DNA from: Clostridia bacterium
GTDB lineage: Bacteria; Bacillota; Clostridia; Saccharofermentanales; Saccharofermentanaceae
Direction of reading: 5' to 3'
Length of the DNA: 64,000 nucleotides
Assembly: GCA_016287245.1 (NCBI GenBank)
Contig: JAEEWG010000005.1
Location: 86,417-150,416 of the forward strand
The first letter of the stretch is position 1; each line of letters starts with the position of its first letter. Under the pieces are notes generated by a model. That model did no database searches. It had not been told where the DNA came from and saw only the letters and a program-made list of their open reading frames with translations. A program made the position numbers and the translations under genes. This document shows, piece after piece, positions 9,645-17,712 of the stretch.

Positions 9645-10934
9645 ATGGGTTCGATCGTATCTAGACCGGAAGTACTGGCTCCGGCCGGAAATCTGGAGAA
9701 ACTCAAGACGGCCGTGGCCTATGGCGCGGACGCCGTCTATATGTCCGGAAAGTCCTTCGGACTTCGTACCTTCAGCGATAACTTCACCCATGAAGAAATG
9801 GAAGAGGGCGTGAAATATGCCCATGAAAGAGGAGTCAAGTGCTACTGTACCGTGAACGTCATGGCGCATGAGGACGATATTTCCCGCCTTGATGAGGAGA
9901 TCCTCTTTCTCTCGAAGATCGGCATGGATGCCCTGATCATCTCCGATGCAGGTATTTTCCGCAAAGTCAGAAAACTTGCTCCGGACATGGAGATCCATAT
10001 CAGCACGCAGGCCAGCGTGACCAACAGTGAAGGCTGTAAGTTCTGGTATGAGCAGGGCGCCAGGCGTGTCGTACTTGCCAGAGAACTGACACTCGATGAG
10101 ATCATTAAGATCAGAAAAGAGATCCCTTCGGATCTCGAGCTGGAGTGCTTCGTTCATGGTGCGATGTGCGTCTCCTACTCGGGAAGATGTCTGCTGTCAA
10201 GCTGTTTTACCGGAAGATCCGCTAATTCCGGCTCCTGCGCGCAGCCCTGCCGCTGGGGCTACTATGTCGTCGAGGAGAAGCGCCTCGAAGCACCGCTTCC
10301 GATCCAGGAAGACGAGCGCGGCACATATATCTTCAACTCCAAGGACATCTGCATGATCGGACATATCCCGGAGCTCATTTCCGCAGGCATTACGAGCTTT
10401 AAGATCGAAGGAAGGATCAAGGGAGCTTTTTACGCGGCATCGGTCACGAAGGCCTATCGTGAGGCCGTAGATCTCTATATGAAAGATCCGGAGAACTACC
10501 ATGAGGATCCGAGATGGCAGGAACTTCTGGATCGAACCGTCCATAGAGAATTCGCTACCGGTTTCTTCTACGATAAACCCGGAGAAAACGCCCAGATCTT
10601 CCCGGATAAGACTTATCACCGCCCGGCTTTCGTTGTGGGTGTGGTGACCGGATATGACGAAGAAAAAGGCTGCGCGATCGTAAGCCAGAGAAATAAGATG
10701 TTTAAGGGCGATACGCTCCATGTTCTGATGCCGGACGGCTACTGTGAGCCGATCGTGGCAGAACAGCTCTGGGACGAGGAGATGCAGGAGATCGAATCGA
10801 CTCCGCATTCCGAGATGAAGTATTACCTGAAGGTCGATCATGCGCTTCCGGAATATTCCTTCTTAAGCCGTGACGGCGATAAGGACGAGGGCATCTTCCG
10901 AAGCGGGGAGCAGCCTTCCCAGAGCAAGCCGTAA
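9645..10934 (+). CDS. peptidase U32 family protein, TrhP/RlhA-like (tRNA or rRNA hydroxylation)
   Basis: U32 proteins next to mltG in Firmicutes (YrrN/YrrO, TrhP) are required for prephenate-dependent hydroxylation of wobble uridine in tRNA, and their E. coli relative RlhA hydroxylates 23S rRNA. A protease role is doubtful. 429 residues from ATG 9645 (AAAGGAA upstream; an ATG at 9639 is too close to it). The U32 signature is clear: ECFVHGAMCVSYSGRCLLS at ~166-184, followed by SGSCAQPCRW, which supplies Cys residues for an iron-sulfur cluster, and KIEGR near 255. N-terminal PEVLAPAGNLEKLKTAVAYG is the usual opening. Only one U32 copy is seen here, against two in B. subtilis. Confidence 0.9.
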   Translation: MGSIVSRPEVLAPAGNLEKLKTAVAYGADAVYMSGKSFGLRTFSDNFTHEEMEEGVKYAHERGVKCYCTVNVMAHEDDISRLDEEILFLSKIGMDALIISDAGIFRKVRKLAPDMEIHISTQASVTNSEGCKFWYEQGARRVVLARELTLDEIIKIRKEIPSDLELECFVHGAMCVSYSGRCLLSSCFTGRSANSGSCAQPCRWGYYVVEEKRLEAPLPIQEDERGTYIFNSKDICMIGHIPELISAGITSFKIEGRIKGAFYAASVTKAYREAVDLYMKDPENYHEDPRWQELLDRTVHREFATGFFYDKPGENAQIFPDKTYHRPAFVVGVVTGYDEEKGCAIVSQRNKMFKGDTLHVLMPDGYCEPIVAEQLWDEEMQEIESTPHSEMKYYLKVDHALPEYSFLSRDGDKDEGIFRSGEQPSQSKP

Positions 10935-10952
10935 GAACGGGGAGTCGCTTTC

Positions 10953-12032
10953 ATGCTGCGCCCGAAGTTTCATTTTACCCCGCAAAAAGGCTGGATGAAC
11001 GATCCGAACGGACCTGTGTTTTTTCGCGGGAAATACCATATCTTCTACCAGCATGATCCGAACAGCCTCGTATGGGACCGTATGCACTGGGGACACGCGG
11101 TGTCCGACGACCTTCTTTCCTGGGAGTATCTCCCGATCGCTCTTTTTCCTGATGAGATGGGAGATATCTATTCCGGAAGCTGCATCGTCGATCAAGACAA
11201 TGTAAGCGGCCTGGGATCCGGGGAAGAGCCCCCGCTCCTTGCGTTTTATACTTCCCATCATATGGAGACGAAAAGAGAGCAGCAGTGCCTCGCCTATAGC
11301 CTCGATGGGATCACATTCAAAAAGTACGAAGGAAATCCCATTATTCCCGGGAAAGAACACACGCCCGCAAGAGATCCGCATGTGTTTAAAAATCCCGTTC
11401 TGGGCGGTTTTTCCATGTGCTTTACAGTGGAAAAGGCGATCTTGTTTTATCACTCCGATGATCTTCTTTCCTGGGAAAAGACCGGTGAATTTCATCTTCC
11501 TGACTATGCTCTTTCCGGCATGATCGAGTGCCCGTGCCTGATCCGGGCTTCTGTCGAAAATGAAGACGCGTCAAAATCTGTTCTTCTGATGAGCATGGAT
11601 ATCCCGGAAAGCGAATATCGGAAGATCCCGTCACCCGCGCCTTCTCATTCCCGTCTGATGCAGTATTTCGTAGGAACTTTCGACGGATATGTATTTAGAG
11701 AGGAGAATACGGCGCAAAGCCCGCTCCTGGTCGATTACGGTCCCGACTTTTATGCCGGCACGGTCTTTTCGAATGTAAAAGATCCGATCCTCATCGCCTG
11801 GCTTGGGGACTTTGCGGGGCAGCGGAAGGTACCGACCGAGAAGGAAGGCTTCTGCGGGATCTTATGCTATCCGAGAAAACTCTCACTTGCGAAAAAGGGA
11901 GATCTGTATCTCCTCAGACAGGAGTTTTTCCCGCCATATCAGGGAAATCGGACCGGAAGGATCATCGACCGCTCCGTGATCGAAGAGATCTCGGACGATG
12001 GCCTGACCGCAAAGACGAGCTTTTATTCTTAA
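10953..12032 (+). CDS. glycoside hydrolase family 32 (fructosidase / sucrose-6-phosphate hydrolase), shortened
   Basis: GH32 enzymes hydrolyse beta-fructosides such as sucrose, sucrose-6-phosphate or inulin. The five-blade propeller is recognisable with all three catalytic acidic motifs: WMNDPNG (~14-20, nucleophile Asp), ARDPH (transition-state Asp) and ECPCL (acid/base Glu). There is no signal peptide, so it should act in the cytoplasm on imported or phosphorylated sugar. At 359 residues it is more than 100 shorter than usual. After the propeller only a stub remains, ending DRSVIEEISDDGLTAKTSFYS, which resembles the late part of the C-terminal beta-sandwich, as if its middle had been deleted. 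No PTS or sugar transporter lies beside it. The start codon overlaps nothing; GGGG lies upstream. Confidence 0.85.
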   Translation: MLRPKFHFTPQKGWMNDPNGPVFFRGKYHIFYQHDPNSLVWDRMHWGHAVSDDLLSWEYLPIALFPDEMGDIYSGSCIVDQDNVSGLGSGEEPPLLAFYTSHHMETKREQQCLAYSLDGITFKKYEGNPIIPGKEHTPARDPHVFKNPVLGGFSMCFTVEKAILFYHSDDLLSWEKTGEFHLPDYALSGMIECPCLIRASVENEDASKSVLLMSMDIPESEYRKIPSPAPSHSRLMQYFVGTFDGYVFREENTAQSPLLVDYGPDFYAGTVFSNVKDPILIAWLGDFAGQRKVPTEKEGFCGILCYPRKLSLAKKGDLYLLRQEFFPPYQGNRTGRIIDRSVIEEISDDGLTAKTSFYS

Positions 12033-12175
12033 ACTTCCGTAATTCTGCCGACCGCCCCTGTTAAAGGAAAGATTGTCGGAAACGGGGGTGTTTTACATAT
12101 CCATGAACATGCTTATAATCGAACTTAGGAAAGAGAAAAGAACTGAAGATAATAGTGAAGAAAGAAGGGGATAAA

Positions 12176-12541
12176 ATGAAATCTTTGGGAAATATCTTAT
12201 GGATCATCTTCGGCGGCTGGATCTGCGCGCTGACGTGGCTGATCGCCGGATGCCTCTGGTGCATCAGTATCATCGGTATTCCGGTGGGGGTCCAGTGTTT
12301 TAAGCTCTCTGCACTCTCATTCCTTCCTTTTGGAAAGAAAGTCGAATACGAAGGCGGCAGTGTTTCCTGCCTTCTCAATGTGTTCTGGTTCTTCTTATCC
12401 GGACTGGAACTTGCACTCGAGCACTTCTTCCTCGGATGCCTTTGCTGCATAACGATCATCGGTATTCCGTTCGGAAAGCAGTATTTTAAGCTGGCCAAGC
12501 TTTCGCTGGCTCCGTTTGGTGCGACGATAAAAGAGGAGTAA
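12176..12541 (+). CDS. YccF-domain inner membrane protein
   Basis: A 121-residue membrane protein made of two YccF-type repeats. Each has a hydrophobic hairpin ending in a glycine-proline turn and a basic-amphipathic stretch: IIGIPVGVQCFKLSALSFLPFG and IIGIPFGKQYFKLAKLSLAPFG. The function of the family is unknown. ATG 12176 is preceded by AAGGGG; an upstream in-frame GTG at 12155 has no such site. It stands alone between the GH32 gene and the convergent CPBP gene. Confidence 0.85.
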   Translation: MKSLGNILWIIFGGWICALTWLIAGCLWCISIIGIPVGVQCFKLSALSFLPFGKKVEYEGGSVSCLLNVFWFFLSGLELALEHFFLGCLCCITIIGIPFGKQYFKLAKLSLAPFGATIKEE

Positions 12542-12571
12542 AGAAAACGGGCCGGATCTTTTCGAGAAAAA

Positions 12572-13600
12572 TTACATGATCACGGCCGATGACATGACCC
12601 AGGTGAGGATCAGGCATGTGATCCCGATGAAAAAGTCCAGATGGAACTGCTCTTTGAGCGGAATCTGCAGGGCTTTTCCATCTTCGGATCCGCATCGCTG
12701 GTCCTCATTTTTCTGCAGATACCGGATCAGTCGGAACTGCCTGATGAGGACGAGCACCATGACGATACCGAGCACGATACCGATCAGGGAGGCATAAAGC
12801 GTCGTGCGGTTATAGTCCATTGCGTTTTGGACCAGTTCGGGATCCTGGATCGGCAGAACTCTCGTGATCAAGGTTCTTGCGCAGAATAGACCGATGCGCG
12901 TCAGGCACGAGCAGAGCGTGTTATCCGTAAAGTAACGGACCGCGGCACAGCAGAGCCCGATCACAAGAAGAGACGGGAATTCCAGGTGGTTGATGGCAAA
13001 GAGCGTGCTTAAAAGCGCCGGGATCAGTATCCGGGACCACCAGCGGTCCGGAAGGACACAGAAAATAAGGCCGCGGAAGAACAGCTCTTCGATCAGGACC
13101 GGAAGAAGCACGCCGATGACTAAAAGCAGCAGAAGTCCGTACATCGAGGACTCCGAGGTGACATAGTAGTAAAACTGCGGCGGGATCGGGTTTTCGAGCT
13201 TGAGTTCAAAATAGATGAACAGGTTATGGATCCCGACCGAAAGAAGCATGGCAGGGATACCCGCAAGAAATGCCATGAAAAAGCCGCCGAGTCCCGGGCT
13301 TCTGCCCCAGGTATGGTGCTCGGAGATCTTATAGTGCTCGGTAAAAAGCACATAGACCAGAAGAAGCGCCAGCAGGCGGAAAAGCGTGATCAGGGAGTAT
13401 CCGATCAGAGAAGTTTTCGAGAAGAAAAGCTTTTCTGACGGAATATGGATCCAGACCATCTGAAGAAGAAGGGAAAGTCCGAATGCGCCGAACAGTATAA
13501 TGCCGATATTCGGCCCTTTTGAGGGGAGAAGAAACGGCAGGATATATTCCTTCCAGATGGATCTGAAATCAGGGGTGGAAAACTTCGGCTGATCGTCCAT
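12572..13600 (-). CDS. CPBP-family intramembrane metalloprotease
   Basis: Polytopic membrane protein of the CPBP (CaaX protease / bacteriocin-processing, Abi) family, 342 residues with about eight hydrophobic segments. The family's motif 1, EELFFRG (EExxxR), and motif 2, NHLEF (His-led), are both present, so it may be catalytically active. The start codon overlaps the stop of the upstream prepilin peptidase by one base (TAATG), so translation is coupled. Members act in immunity to self-made bacteriocins, protein maturation or secretion control. The coupling to a prepilin peptidase hints at export or processing, but the substrate is unknown. Confidence 0.85.
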   Translation of the reverse strand: MDDQPKFSTPDFRSIWKEYILPFLLPSKGPNIGIILFGAFGLSLLLQMVWIHIPSEKLFFSKTSLIGYSLITLFRLLALLLVYVLFTEHYKISEHHTWGRSPGLGGFFMAFLAGIPAMLLSVGIHNLFIYFELKLENPIPPQFYYYVTSESSMYGLLLLLVIGVLLPVLIEELFFRGLIFCVLPDRWWSRILIPALLSTLFAINHLEFPSLLVIGLCCAAVRYFTDNTLCSCLTRIGLFCARTLITRVLPIQDPELVQNAMDYNRTTLYASLIGIVLGIVMVLVLIRQFRLIRYLQKNEDQRCGSEDGKALQIPLKEQFHLDFFIGITCLILTWVMSSAVIM

Positions 13601-14481
13601 TACAACGCCCCCGTGATCGGGCCGAAGTATTTAGTGAACAGCTCGAGAAAGTAAGGCTCATACAGCAGGAAAAGAACTGTACCGAGGATCAGGAAAGGTC
13701 CGAATGCCAGGTAATCCGGATCGTCGGCGAAGTGCATCTCGCGCTTCTTCTTTGCCAGGATCTTCCTCGCTTTGGCAGGATCGGGACTCTCCCGGATCTC
13801 TTTTTCTTCTCTTGCGATACGCATGCGCTTACGGACGAGGAGCGGTACAGCGACGACCGCGGCCGTGACGAATGCGATGAAAATGACGAATAAAAGGCCC
13901 TTGAGGCCGCAGAGGAGTCCGCAGAGGAAGAGGAGCTTGACGTCACCGAATCCCATGGCTTCCGTCTTGGCGATGGCCGAAGAGATGATACCGATGAGAA
14001 GAAGGGCGCCGCTTCCGACAAGCGCTGCGAAGACACGGTTCAAAATGAAATGATACCAGGGTTTTCCGGCATCGATCCAGATATTGCCGTCGACAAAGTC
14101 ACTTACGAAGTAAAGCACGGAAAGTGCGATGTTTAAGACGATGATGTGGTCCGGAATGATACGGTTTAAGGTGTCGGACATGATGATCACTGTAAATCCC
14201 GGGAAAGCCAGAAGCAGTGCCACGACACGGAGCATATGTCCGTAACAGAGAAAATCCGGATAGATGGCCACGCTCAGGAAGACCAGCGCGGCATAGATGA
14301 TGGCGAAAATGCCGATATGGTAGGGCTTTAAACGCTTTGCCCAGCGGACGTTTTCGGCTTTGGGGTCAAAATCGTAATCCTGAAGCCAGGCTTCGGGCAT
14401 TTTATTAAACATAAAAAAGGCCGGAACCGCCATAAATGCGGCAATCAGCGCTAATACAATGGTTTGAGACGTGACGGTCAT
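13600..14481 (-). CDS. type IV prepilin peptidase (A24 family)
   Basis: Aspartic membrane protease that removes leader peptides of type IV pilins or pseudopilins. The 293-residue polytopic protein has both catalytic aspartate motifs: SDTLNRIIPD, with the first Asp two to three residues after the membrane segment, and GFGDVK, the conserved GxGD. It lacks the N-terminal cysteine-rich methyltransferase domain of PilD, so it is a peptidase-only form. A long basic cytoplasmic loop (~205-245, rich in Arg, Lys and Glu) is inserted before the last membrane segment. No pilin, ATPase or platform gene is in the window, so the substrates must be encoded elsewhere. Start at ATG 14481 behind GGGAGG. Confidence 0.88.
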   Translation of the reverse strand: MTVTSQTIVLALIAAFMAVPAFFMFNKMPEAWLQDYDFDPKAENVRWAKRLKPYHIGIFAIIYAALVFLSVAIYPDFLCYGHMLRVVALLLAFPGFTVIIMSDTLNRIIPDHIIVLNIALSVLYFVSDFVDGNIWIDAGKPWYHFILNRVFAALVGSGALLLIGIISSAIAKTEAMGFGDVKLLFLCGLLCGLKGLLFVIFIAFVTAAVVAVPLLVRKRMRIAREEKEIRESPDPAKARKILAKKKREMHFADDPDYLAFGPFLILGTVLFLLYEPYFLELFTKYFGPITGAL

Positions 14482-14522
14482 AATCTGCCTCCCAGAAAAT
14501 CCTATATATAAGAATACATTGA

Positions 14523-14551
14523 TTTGCAGAAATTGTGAAGTCTGCTAAAAT
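14523..14551 (+). promoter_or_regulatory. promoter for glgP
   Basis: TTTGCA (14523-14528), a 17-base spacer ending in TGC, then TAAAAT (14546-14551). The TGn before the -10 gives an extended -10 element. Confidence 0.55.
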
Positions 14552-14596
14552 ATGCTTTGTGGTTTTTAACCTATGGGGAAAAGGAGGTGCAACGTT

Positions 14597-17245
14597 ATGA
14601 GTGAACGTGCACAGAAGAAAGAAACACAGAAGAAAGTAAGTAGTAAGACCACAGCTGAAAAGAAGAGCGCTTCTAAGACCGAAGTAAAGACAGCCGCCAA
14701 GAAGGCTTCCGCGGCAAAGACCACAAAGACGGTCGCCAAGAAGGCTTCCACGGCAAAGACCACAAAAACGGTCGCCAAGAAAGCGCCGGCCACGAAAGTC
14801 GCCGCAAAGAAAAACACAGCTGAGAAAAAGCCGGCAATCGGCAAACTGTCCACTACATCCACCCACGAACTGACAGCACAGCAGCTTCACGACATGGTGG
14901 CGTTCCAGGTAAAAGCATGCTCCGGTAAGAGCGCGGACAAGGGTACAGCAAGAGATTACTGGCTCGCACTTTCCCGTTCCATCGTTGAGATCATGGCAGA
15001 TGACTGGGAAAAGACACGTGAGAAGTACGGCAAAGTCCGTCAGGCTCACTATCTTTCCGCAGAATTCCTGGTCGGCCGCTCTATGCTGAATAACCTCGTA
15101 AACCTCGGTATCTACGAGCAGGCCGTTGAAGCCATGAAGGGCTTCGGCATCAACCTGACGGATCTTCTCGAGGAGGAGACGGACGCAGCACTCGGTAATG
15201 GCGGTCTCGGCCGTCTGGCAGCGTGCTTCCTGGATTCCTGCGCGACGCTGGATCTCCCGGTCACCGGTTACGGTATCCTCTACCGTTACGGACTTTTCCG
15301 TCAGACCTTTGAGAACGGCTTCCAGAGAGAACATCCGGATTCCTGGATGGAGAATGGCTATCCGTTCGTTATTCCGAGATATGAGGACAAGATCCGCGTA
15401 CACTTTAATGACTTTGACGTATGGGCGATCCCGTGCGATATGCCGATCACCGGTTATAACACCCATAATGTAAACCGTCTGCGCCTTTGGAAGTGCGAAC
15501 CTGCACAGGAATTCGACTTCAATCTCTTTAACTCACAGCGTTTCGATGACGCTGTGATCGAGAGAAACCGCGTAAACGATATTTTCCGTGTACTTTATCC
15601 GAACGATACATCTTACGATGGTAAGGTGCTCCGTGTCCGCCAGCAGTACTTCTTCGTATCCGCATCCCTGCAGGATATCGTAAGAAACTACAAGGCAGTA
15701 TATGGCAACGATTTTTCCAAGTTCGCCGAGCTCAACAGCATCCAGCTCAACGATACGCATCCGGTCATCGGTATTCCGGAACTCATGCGTATCCTCGTCG
15801 ATGAGAACGGCGTGCGCTGGGAAGATGCATGGGAGATCGTAAGACACACCTTTGCCTACACGAACCACACCATCATGGCTGAGGCTCTCGAGAAGTGGGA
15901 TTGCAATATCTTCCGCTTCCTGTTCCCGCGTATCTTCGAGATCGTCGAAGGTATCAACAACCAGCAGCGTGCCCAGTTCTTTGAAAAGGGCATGTATTCC
16001 GAGCTTGTTGACCGTCTGTCGATCCTTTCCGATGGAAAAGTACAGATGGCCTGGCTTGCGATCTACGGTTCCTACTCCGTAAACGGTGTTGCTGCCCTGC
16101 ATACCGAGATCTTAAAGCGTGATACCCTCAAAGAGTGGTATGAGATCTATCCGGAGAAGTTCTCTAATAAGACCAACGGTGTTACTCCGAGAAGATGGCT
16201 CCGTGTCTGCGACCAGGAGCTGGCTGCCCTGATCACCGACCTTCTCGGTAACGAGGACTGGGTCACCGATCTTGACCAGCTCAAGAAGCTCGAGAAGTAT
16301 GCGACCGATAAGAAGGTCATGGAGCGCTTCCTGAAGATCAAGCGTGACAATAAGGTCGCTCTTTGCAATCACCTGAAGAAGACGAAGGGCATTGAAGTCA
16401 ATCCGGATTCTATCTTCGACGTACAGATCAAGCGTCTGCACGAGTATAAGAGACAGCTCCTGAATGCGATCTATGCATTGAACCTTTATGACCGCATCAA
16501 GGAGAACCCGAAGCTCGATATGCCTCCGGTAACCGTATTCTTCGGTGCAAAGGCTGCTCCGGGATATTTCCGCGCCAAGGCGATCATCAAGTTCATCAAC
16601 GAGATCGCCAAGATGATCGACAACGATCCGGATATGAAGGGCCGTCTGAAGGTCGTCTTTATCGAGAACTATAACGTAAGTAACGGTGAAAAGCTCTTCC
16701 CGGCAGCAGATATCTCCGAGCAGATCTCCACTGCAGGTCTTGAGGCTTCCGGTACAGGTAACATGAAGTTCATGATGAACGGTGCAGTCACCCTCGGTAC
16801 ATGGGATGGCGCGAATGTTGAGATCGCACAGTCCGTCGGTAAGGACAACGTCTACATCTTCGGCTGCCGTGTCGAGGATATGGAAGCGACCCGTGCATAC
16901 TACAACCCGAAGTGGCAGTATGAGAACATCCCGGGCTTAAAGAAGGTCCTCGACCGTCTCGTAGACGGCACCTTCAACGACGAAGGTACAGGTATGTTCC
17001 AGGATCTGTTCAACGGTCTCATCTACGGCAGCAACTGGCAGCCGGGTGACACCTACTATGTACTCGGCGACTTCGACGATTACAGAAAGACCAGAGATCA
17101 GGCCTACAAGGACTACAAGAACAAGATGGCCTGGGCGAAGAAGTGCTGGATCAACATCTGCAATTCCGGTAAGTTCTCTTCTGACAGAACGATCAGAGAG
17201 TATGCCAAGGAGATCTGGAAGATCAAGCCTGCGAAGATCAAGTAA
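14597..17245 (+). CDS. glgP: glycogen/starch/alpha-glucan phosphorylase with H1-like basic N-terminal tail
   Basis: Releases glucose-1-phosphate from alpha-1,4-glucans by phosphorolysis. 882 residues from ATG 14597, behind a textbook GGAGGTG. Residues ~1-83 are an Ala/Lys/Thr-rich, presumably disordered basic tail resembling histone H1 tails. It contains a perfectly spaced 13-residue tandem repeat (residues 35-47 and 48-60, KKAS(A/T)AKTTKTVA). The phosphorylase core starts near residue 88 and is complete: EETDAALGNGGLGRLAACF, NDTHP, and the pyridoxal-phosphate site EASGTGNMKFMMNG with the cofactor lysine at 724. A tail of this kind is not part of known GlgP proteins. It might bind nucleic acid, polyphosphate or the glycogen particle; this is inference. 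No other glycogen gene lies nearby. Terminator structure follows at 17280-17357. Confidence 0.96.
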   Translation: MSERAQKKETQKKVSSKTTAEKKSASKTEVKTAAKKASAAKTTKTVAKKASTAKTTKTVAKKAPATKVAAKKNTAEKKPAIGKLSTTSTHELTAQQLHDMVAFQVKACSGKSADKGTARDYWLALSRSIVEIMADDWEKTREKYGKVRQAHYLSAEFLVGRSMLNNLVNLGIYEQAVEAMKGFGINLTDLLEEETDAALGNGGLGRLAACFLDSCATLDLPVTGYGILYRYGLFRQTFENGFQREHPDSWMENGYPFVIPRYEDKIRVHFNDFDVWAIPCDMPITGYNTHNVNRLRLWKCEPAQEFDFNLFNSQRFDDAVIERNRVNDIFRVLYPNDTSYDGKVLRVRQQYFFVSASLQDIVRNYKAVYGNDFSKFAELNSIQLNDTHPVIGIPELMRILVDENGVRWEDAWEIVRHTFAYTNHTIMAEALEKWDCNIFRFLFPRIFEIVEGINNQQRAQFFEKGMYSELVDRLSILSDGKVQMAWLAIYGSYSVNGVAALHTEILKRDTLKEWYEIYPEKFSNKTNGVTPRRWLRVCDQELAALITDLLGNEDWVTDLDQLKKLEKYATDKKVMERFLKIKRDNKVALCNHLKKTKGIEVNPDSIFDVQIKRLHEYKRQLLNAIYALNLYDRIKENPKLDMPPVTVFFGAKAAPGYFRAKAIIKFINEIAKMIDNDPDMKGRLKVVFIENYNVSNGEKLFPAADISEQISTAGLEASGTGNMKFMMNGAVTLGTWDGANVEIAQSVGKDNVYIFGCRVEDMEATRAYYNPKWQYENIPGLKKVLDRLVDGTFNDEGTGMFQDLFNGLIYGSNWQPGDTYYVLGDFDDYRKTRDQAYKDYKNKMAWAKKCWINICNSGKFSSDRTIREYAKEIWKIKPAKIK
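14699..14776 (+). repeat. 39-bp tandem repeat (2 copies) inside glgP tail
   Basis: Bases 14699-14737 and 14738-14776 are near-identical 39-mers encoding KKASAAKTTKTVA and KKASTAKTTKTVA. They look like a recent in-frame duplication, and a third degenerate start (KKAPATK) follows. Confidence 0.85.
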
Positions 17246-17248
17246 GGC

Positions 17249-17382
17249 GACGATCAAGTAAGAAAGCTAATTAGAATTCAAAAAGCGGGAATCTTTCTCG
17301 TGCTGGTCCTCGGCGCTATGCGCCTGCGGAGGCACTTCGAAATGATTCCCGCTTTTTTATTTTGCTTTCTTACTTGATCGTC
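17249..17382. repeat. nested inverted-repeat element behind glgP
   Basis: Outer arms GACGATCAAGTAAGAAAGC (17249-17267) and its perfect reverse complement (17364-17382), 19 of 19 bases. Inside these lies a second perfect 14-bp pair (17280-17293 with 17344-17357). At the centre is a small GGCGC-TAT-GCGCC hairpin (17312-17324). The whole element can fold as one long cruciform of about 134 bp. It has no coding potential. The left arm also partly repeats the last bases of glgP (GATCAAGTAAG occurs twice in 24 bases). Confidence 0.8.
17280..17358 (+). terminator. terminator of glgP inside the nested repeat
   Basis: AAAAAGCGGGAATC (17280-17293) pairs with GATTCCCGCTTTTT (17344-17357). The 3' arm ends in a T-run. 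The loop is long but contains its own hairpin. Confidence 0.7.
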
Positions 17383-17433
17383 TTACGTGGGGAGGGGAGG
17401 CACGGCGAAGGTGTTTTCTTTATCTTTTCTTTA

Positions 17434-17478
17434 GATTCCATTGACGATGTATTTACCTTTCGTAAGTACAATGGAATC
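17434..17478. promoter_or_regulatory. 10-bp inverted repeat upstream of small membrane ORF
   Basis: GATTCCATTG (17434-17443) and CAATGGAATC (17469-17478) are perfect reverse complements 25 bases apart. The site lies 45-90 bases upstream of the small ORF at 17523, where a regulator could bind. The spacing also fits a stem with a 25-nt loop in RNA. Confidence 0.45.
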
Positions 17479-17522
17479 ATGAAGTACAGGGAAAGTGCTT
17501 TTGGAAATGAGGAGAGAATCTT

Positions 17523-17708
17523 ATGGCAATGATGAAGAGTTGGATTTCTGATGTTTTTGCGGCTGCTTTAGCGATCTGCCTGATCGGAGCGGCGATTGCT
17601 TTTAATCTGGAAGCGTTTGTGATTTCTGTTATTTTCTTTGCAGGCGTGCTGGTCTCGGGCGCAGTTCTGGTCATTATAAATGAATTGGAATCGTCCGGAA
17701 AACATTGA
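17523..17708 (+). CDS. small two-helix membrane protein, unknown
   Basis: 61 residues, MAMMKSWISDVFAAALAICL..., with two predicted membrane helices (about 10-27 and 31-51) and a short charged C-terminus. ATG 17523 is preceded by GAGGAG at good distance, which is the main reason to accept it. I do not recognise a family. It is convergent with the metallophosphoesterase gene, with four bases between the stops. Confidence 0.55.
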   Translation: MAMMKSWISDVFAAALAICLIGAAIAFNLEAFVISVIFFAGVLVSGAVLVIINELESSGKH

Positions 17709-17712
17709 TCCC

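Noticed and set aside
14405..15466. 353-residue minus-strand frame with GDRFCGLC repeats
   Set aside because: It is the complement of the Lys/Ala repeat in the glgP tail, and the repetition comes from that.
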